Shown here: positions 11,454 to 14,297 of the stretch, piece by piece
How positions within the stretch are numbered: the stretch's first letter is position 1
Layout: every line of letters starts with the position of its first letter
NCBI GenBank assembly: GCA_018240935.1
Contig: JAFEEV010000020.1
Location: 1-14,297 of the forward strand
Length of the DNA stretch: 14,297 bases
Direction of reading: 5' to 3'
From: Pseudomonadota bacterium
Lineage (GTDB): Bacteria; Pseudomonadota; Gammaproteobacteria; Burkholderiales; Nitrosomonadaceae
Translations under genes and position numbers: made by a program
Notes under the pieces: model-generated
The model's database searches: none
The model's input: only the letters and a program-made list of their open reading frames with translations
What the model was told of the DNA's origin: nothing

Positions 11454-14198
11454 TTAATGCCCTACAGGATTTTTCTGCGCCTCTGTGAGACCGGCTTTCC
11501 ATGCTTCCGGCAGGTTTTGCACCCAACCGTTATAGACATTAGGAATCGCCAGTACACCTTGGCCGCCGAATCCAGGCAAGTGGCTGACCGTATCGTCAAC
11601 AGCCGTATTCCCCCCGGTCACGAGCGGAACATATCCGGCAATCTTAGCTTTGCTTATGTCGCCATTACCCTCCGGATCCGTATCAACTACGATAAGCCGG
11701 TTGGAGAATTTACTCGTGACATAAGCGTAGTAACCGCCGCCTTGCTTGGCGCCGAAGTTTGCGCCATGACAACCGGGATCGCATTCCAGCATCGCGGCGA
11801 TGGTATCGGTTACGGTATCGACCACCACGATTTGCCCGCCCATCGAAGCAATGACCATAGACTTGCCGTCCGGAGCCACCGGTGTCTGAATCGGCAATAC
11901 GCCGACGGCGATTTTTCCGTTGCCGTCATTGTCGGCAAAGGCTCCGGTAATCGGATTGTAGTCGGCAATGAGGTTGACGGTTTTCAGCAAATTACCCGCT
12001 CCATCCAACACACTCAGAGTGTGATGCAGCAGATTGGTCGCATAAATTTTGCTCGAATCCGGCATCATGCCGATGGCAACCGGGTGCGCGCCAGGAACGT
12101 TGTTTCCTGTGGGGGTTCTGGCTTCAATGCCGCCATTGCTGCCATAAATCCCGACATCACCGGTGCTGATATTCGGCGTTACAATCTTGCTGCCGTCCGC
12201 GCTGATCCAATGTCCGTGCGGATGTGCCGTGCTTTGTCCGGCGGCCTGCGTAGGCAGCGCCTTGAAGACATAGCTGGAGCCGGCCGGCATCATCATGATG
12301 CTATCTTCACCGTTGTTGGCGATCGTGACATCGTCGGTGGAAGGTAACGTCATCACATGTGACGGCGAATAACCCACCTGGATGTTTTTGATCAATTTAC
12401 CGTCGGCATGGTTAATCAAGGTTAATTTGTTATCAAACCATTGGGTCTGATAAACGATCGATTGATCCCGGTTGGTCCACATGTTGTGCGGATTGTTCAT
12501 GTTGATCTCGGGTAATGCGATCTTGCGCTTAACAGTCCAATTGCTGGTATCGACTACCGTGATGGTGCCCGGTTTGTATTTTCCGGCGGTTTTCTCGAAC
12601 TGCGTATTAACCCATACTTCACCCACGCCAGGCACGGCCGGTTTAGAACCGAATGCAATCGACTGGTCGCTATTCAGTACTGCGGATAACGGTGCCGCCA
12701 ACCCGCCACTGGCGATATTGCCGAAAGGCGCGCCGGAGATTCTGACCGGCAGGGTTGGAAACTTCACGCTCCAATTTCCGCTTGAATAATCTTGCCAATT
12801 ATCCGGCGCAGTGGCGATGAAAAATGTTTTCAATAACCGAACTGCAAGATCGGTGCTGGTCGGCAGCCCTTTGATGCCGGTCACCAGATCGATTTTATAA
12901 TCGGCGGCCGGATTGCCTAAATCAAGACCAACGGTATTAGGATCGTCGACGATGACCGCGGCAAACATGAACGGATGCACTTTACAGGTAAACACGTACA
13001 GTCCCGGGGTGTCCAGTTTGACAATACCGCCGCCACGATACGCAGTGGTTTGATTGAAAGGCATGTGAGCCGCTCCTGAAGGCCACAGCAGTGAGCTGAT
13101 GGTATGCACGCCGTTGGTGTCCGACATGACAAAGTTCACACTGCTGCCCGGAGCGATGACTTCCAATGACTTGGTTTTAATATCGTAGGGCAATCCGACG
13201 ATAGCGTCTCCGCGTGCACTTCTAAACCAGCTGGCCGGTTCATCGCTGACTTCAAATGTCACCAAGCCGGGTTCGTCTTTAGGACCAAGCAGGATCCGTC
13301 CGTATGGCGATGCGCCGACTACACTGGCGCCGCTGCCGCCAACTGGCGCAACTTTGAAGCTGCCGTGCATGCCGGCTTCCATGTGCGATACCAGGTGGCA
13401 GTGATATTGCCAATCGCCCGCGCCGACGCCGCTGCCCGCTTTGACTGTGAAGCTATGAGTATCGGTGCCGTCTTGCAGCAATTTGACGTCGATGATCGCA
13501 TTGGTTCCGGTTTTAAGCCAGCGGTGCGCATGCAAATGGAAAGTATGGCCCGGTCCAATCGATAAAATATGAAAACGGACGATGTCGTTTTCTACTGCGC
13601 CGGGATTCGGATTCGCCCAGAGCGGTTTTTGCGTTGCGCCATCGCCGGAAATTTCGGTGCCCCAGAAGGTTGAGCCGACCATGAACAACACGAATTGCTT
13701 ATCGATGTCTGCCTGGGTTACAGGAACGATCGCGCCGTTGTCGTCAACATAGCTGTCGACCGGACCGCTGGCGGGATCAACGATCAACGCGCCGAACAAA
13801 CCGAGCATTTCCTTGCCGTCGCCGTGGTAAACGAACGTACCGGATTTGTTGGCATGGAACGTATAGTTCTGTGTTTGCCCCGGCAGTGCTTTAACCGCGC
13901 CTTTACTCTTGTCTTTCAAGCCGGGCACGCTAAAACCGACTTCCACCGCTGTGTTGTTGGTCAGCGTCACATTGATCGTGTCGCCTTGTCTTACGAACAA
14001 CGACGGCCCCGGTATCACGGCTTCGGCATCGCTGCCCAGGGCGTAAGCCAATTGTCCGTTCGGCAGGGTTTTGGCGGTGATATTAAAACTTTGCACCGCC
14101 GATAGCGCCATCGGGGAAATCAGCGCAGTAATGGCAAACAGCATGAGCGCTGCTAGCATCGAGGCTGGGTTCTTAATCCCATAAATATTTTTACTCAT
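11454..14198 (-). CDS. Secreted multicopper oxidase fused to a cupredoxin and a beta-propeller
   Basis: The 914-residue precursor has a signal peptide to about residue 34 (ALSA). Residues about 36-142 and 145-285 form two cupredoxin domains like a two-domain laccase. Domain two has HTFHLHAH (218-225) and HCHLVSHMEAGM (266-277), giving a type 1 site (His218, Cys267, His272, Met277) and histidines 221, 223, 266 and 268 for a trinuclear centre. Domain one lacks the expected H-x-H pairs (VGFSVPG near 87-93; YHGDG at 124-128), leaving only His125. A third cupredoxin (about 340-418) ends in CKVHPFM (405-411), an amicyanin-like copper site. From about 500 to 890 is a YVTN-type beta-propeller with HPHGH (659-663) and CDPGCH (806-811). 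It likely oxidises a substrate or passes electrons in the periplasm; the substrate is unknown. AAGGA eight bases upstream supports the start. An upstream gene ends 38 bases away. Confidence 0.88.
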   Translation of the reverse strand: MSKNIYGIKNPASMLAALMLFAITALISPMALSAVQSFNITAKTLPNGQLAYALGSDAEAVIPGPSLFVRQGDTINVTLTNNTAVEVGFSVPGLKDKSKGAVKALPGQTQNYTFHANKSGTFVYHGDGKEMLGLFGALIVDPASGPVDSYVDDNGAIVPVTQADIDKQFVLFMVGSTFWGTEISGDGATQKPLWANPNPGAVENDIVRFHILSIGPGHTFHLHAHRWLKTGTNAIIDVKLLQDGTDTHSFTVKAGSGVGAGDWQYHCHLVSHMEAGMHGSFKVAPVGGSGASVVGASPYGRILLGPKDEPGLVTFEVSDEPASWFRSARGDAIVGLPYDIKTKSLEVIAPGSSVNFVMSDTNGVHTISSLLWPSGAAHMPFNQTTAYRGGGIVKLDTPGLYVFTCKVHPFMFAAVIVDDPNTVGLDLGNPAADYKIDLVTGIKGLPTSTDLAVRLLKTFFIATAPDNWQDYSSGNWSVKFPTLPVRISGAPFGNIASGGLAAPLSAVLNSDQSIAFGSKPAVPGVGEVWVNTQFEKTAGKYKPGTITVVDTSNWTVKRKIALPEINMNNPHNMWTNRDQSIVYQTQWFDNKLTLINHADGKLIKNIQVGYSPSHVMTLPSTDDVTIANNGEDSIMMMPAGSSYVFKALPTQAAGQSTAHPHGHWISADGSKIVTPNISTGDVGIYGSNGGIEARTPTGNNVPGAHPVAIGMMPDSSKIYATNLLHHTLSVLDGAGNLLKTVNLIADYNPITGAFADNDGNGKIAVGVLPIQTPVAPDGKSMVIASMGGQIVVVDTVTDTIAAMLECDPGCHGANFGAKQGGGYYAYVTSKFSNRLIVVDTDPEGNGDISKAKIAGYVPLVTGGNTAVDDTVSHLPGFGGQGVLAIPNVYNGWVQNLPEAWKAGLTEAQKNPVGH

Positions 14199-14236
14199 AG
14201 TGTAATCCTTATACTTGGGTATGTTTATTCAAGTAA

Positions 14237-14297
14237 TTACTTGCCGATAAATTGACCGGTCATATCCATCAATTTGTTGGAGAAGTTGTTATCAACG
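14237..14297 (-). CDS. C-terminal end of an upstream gene (partial)
   Basis: Reading the minus strand from the window edge, an open frame ends at the TAA at 14237-14239 and encodes VDNNFSNKLMDMTGQFIGK. It stops 38 bases before the oxidase start, in the same direction and without an intervening terminator, which suggests co-transcription. Too little is present to name it; the frame is chosen only because it is open to the edge and well spaced from the next gene. Confidence 0.4.
   Translation of the reverse strand, partial: VDNNFSNKLMDMTGQFIGK

Noticed and set aside
11308..11457. A 49-codon plus-strand open frame with a hydrophobic stretch, starting MLLAINANLMHLTVV
   Set aside because: It has no ribosome binding site, its last third is the stem of the oxidase terminator, and it overlaps the oxidase stop codon. 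The coding look is probably chance.
11436..12347. A 303-residue open frame on the plus strand
   Set aside because: It is antisense to the oxidase propeller region, has no recognisable motifs and an unusual residue mix; the minus-strand reading has clear domains.

Overview
The window looks like chromosomal DNA from a betaproteobacterium, most likely an ammonia oxidiser of the Nitrosomonas type. This is an inference from the order aat-bpt-pyrD-rnfB-nth, the small secreted c-type cytochromes, the large secreted multicopper oxidase and the moderate base composition. No 16S gene or other decisive marker is present. No complete insertion sequence, tRNA, rRNA or CRISPR array is visible.

Layout. (1) 42-1984, plus strand: a self-inhibited Fic-type AMP-transferase, a long inverted repeat, and an unrecognised two-span membrane protein with an extracytoplasmic domain. 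(2) 2023-2610: a small heat-shock protein (Hsp20) with a heat-shock-type promoter, a leader that can fold over both ribosome binding site and start codon, and a strong terminator. (3) 2724-4661: the ABC-F ATPase Uup, possibly leaderless. (4) 4713-5520: two tandem secreted monohaem cytochromes c with their own promoter, ending at a two-way terminator. (5) 9769 down to 5527, minus strand: a tight six-gene run aat, bpt, pyrD, rnfB, nth and a DUF1841 gene. It mixes N-end-rule protein tagging, pyrimidine synthesis, iron-sulfur electron transfer and DNA repair. (6) 9770-10072: a divergent regulatory region with an aat promoter on one side and, on the other, an FNR/ANR box placed exactly as in a class II anaerobic promoter. 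(7) 10073-10990: an outer-membrane barrel protein with a periplasmic coiled coil, followed by a terminator. (8) 10991-11453: noncoding DNA holding a 104-bp mobile-element-like insert with inverted ends and a CTAA target duplication (IS5-type MITE), then a terminator for the next gene. (9) 14198 down to 11454, minus strand: a 914-residue secreted protein that joins a laccase-like copper oxidase pair, an amicyanin-like copper domain and a beta-propeller. The tail of an upstream gene lies at the window edge.

The most notable signals are the candidate RNA thermometer on hsp20, the class II FNR promoter geometry upstream of the barrel gene, the domain fusion and partial loss of copper ligands in the oxidase, the in-frame single-stop junction between aat and bpt, and the IS5-type MITE. 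No wholly new multi-gene system was found.
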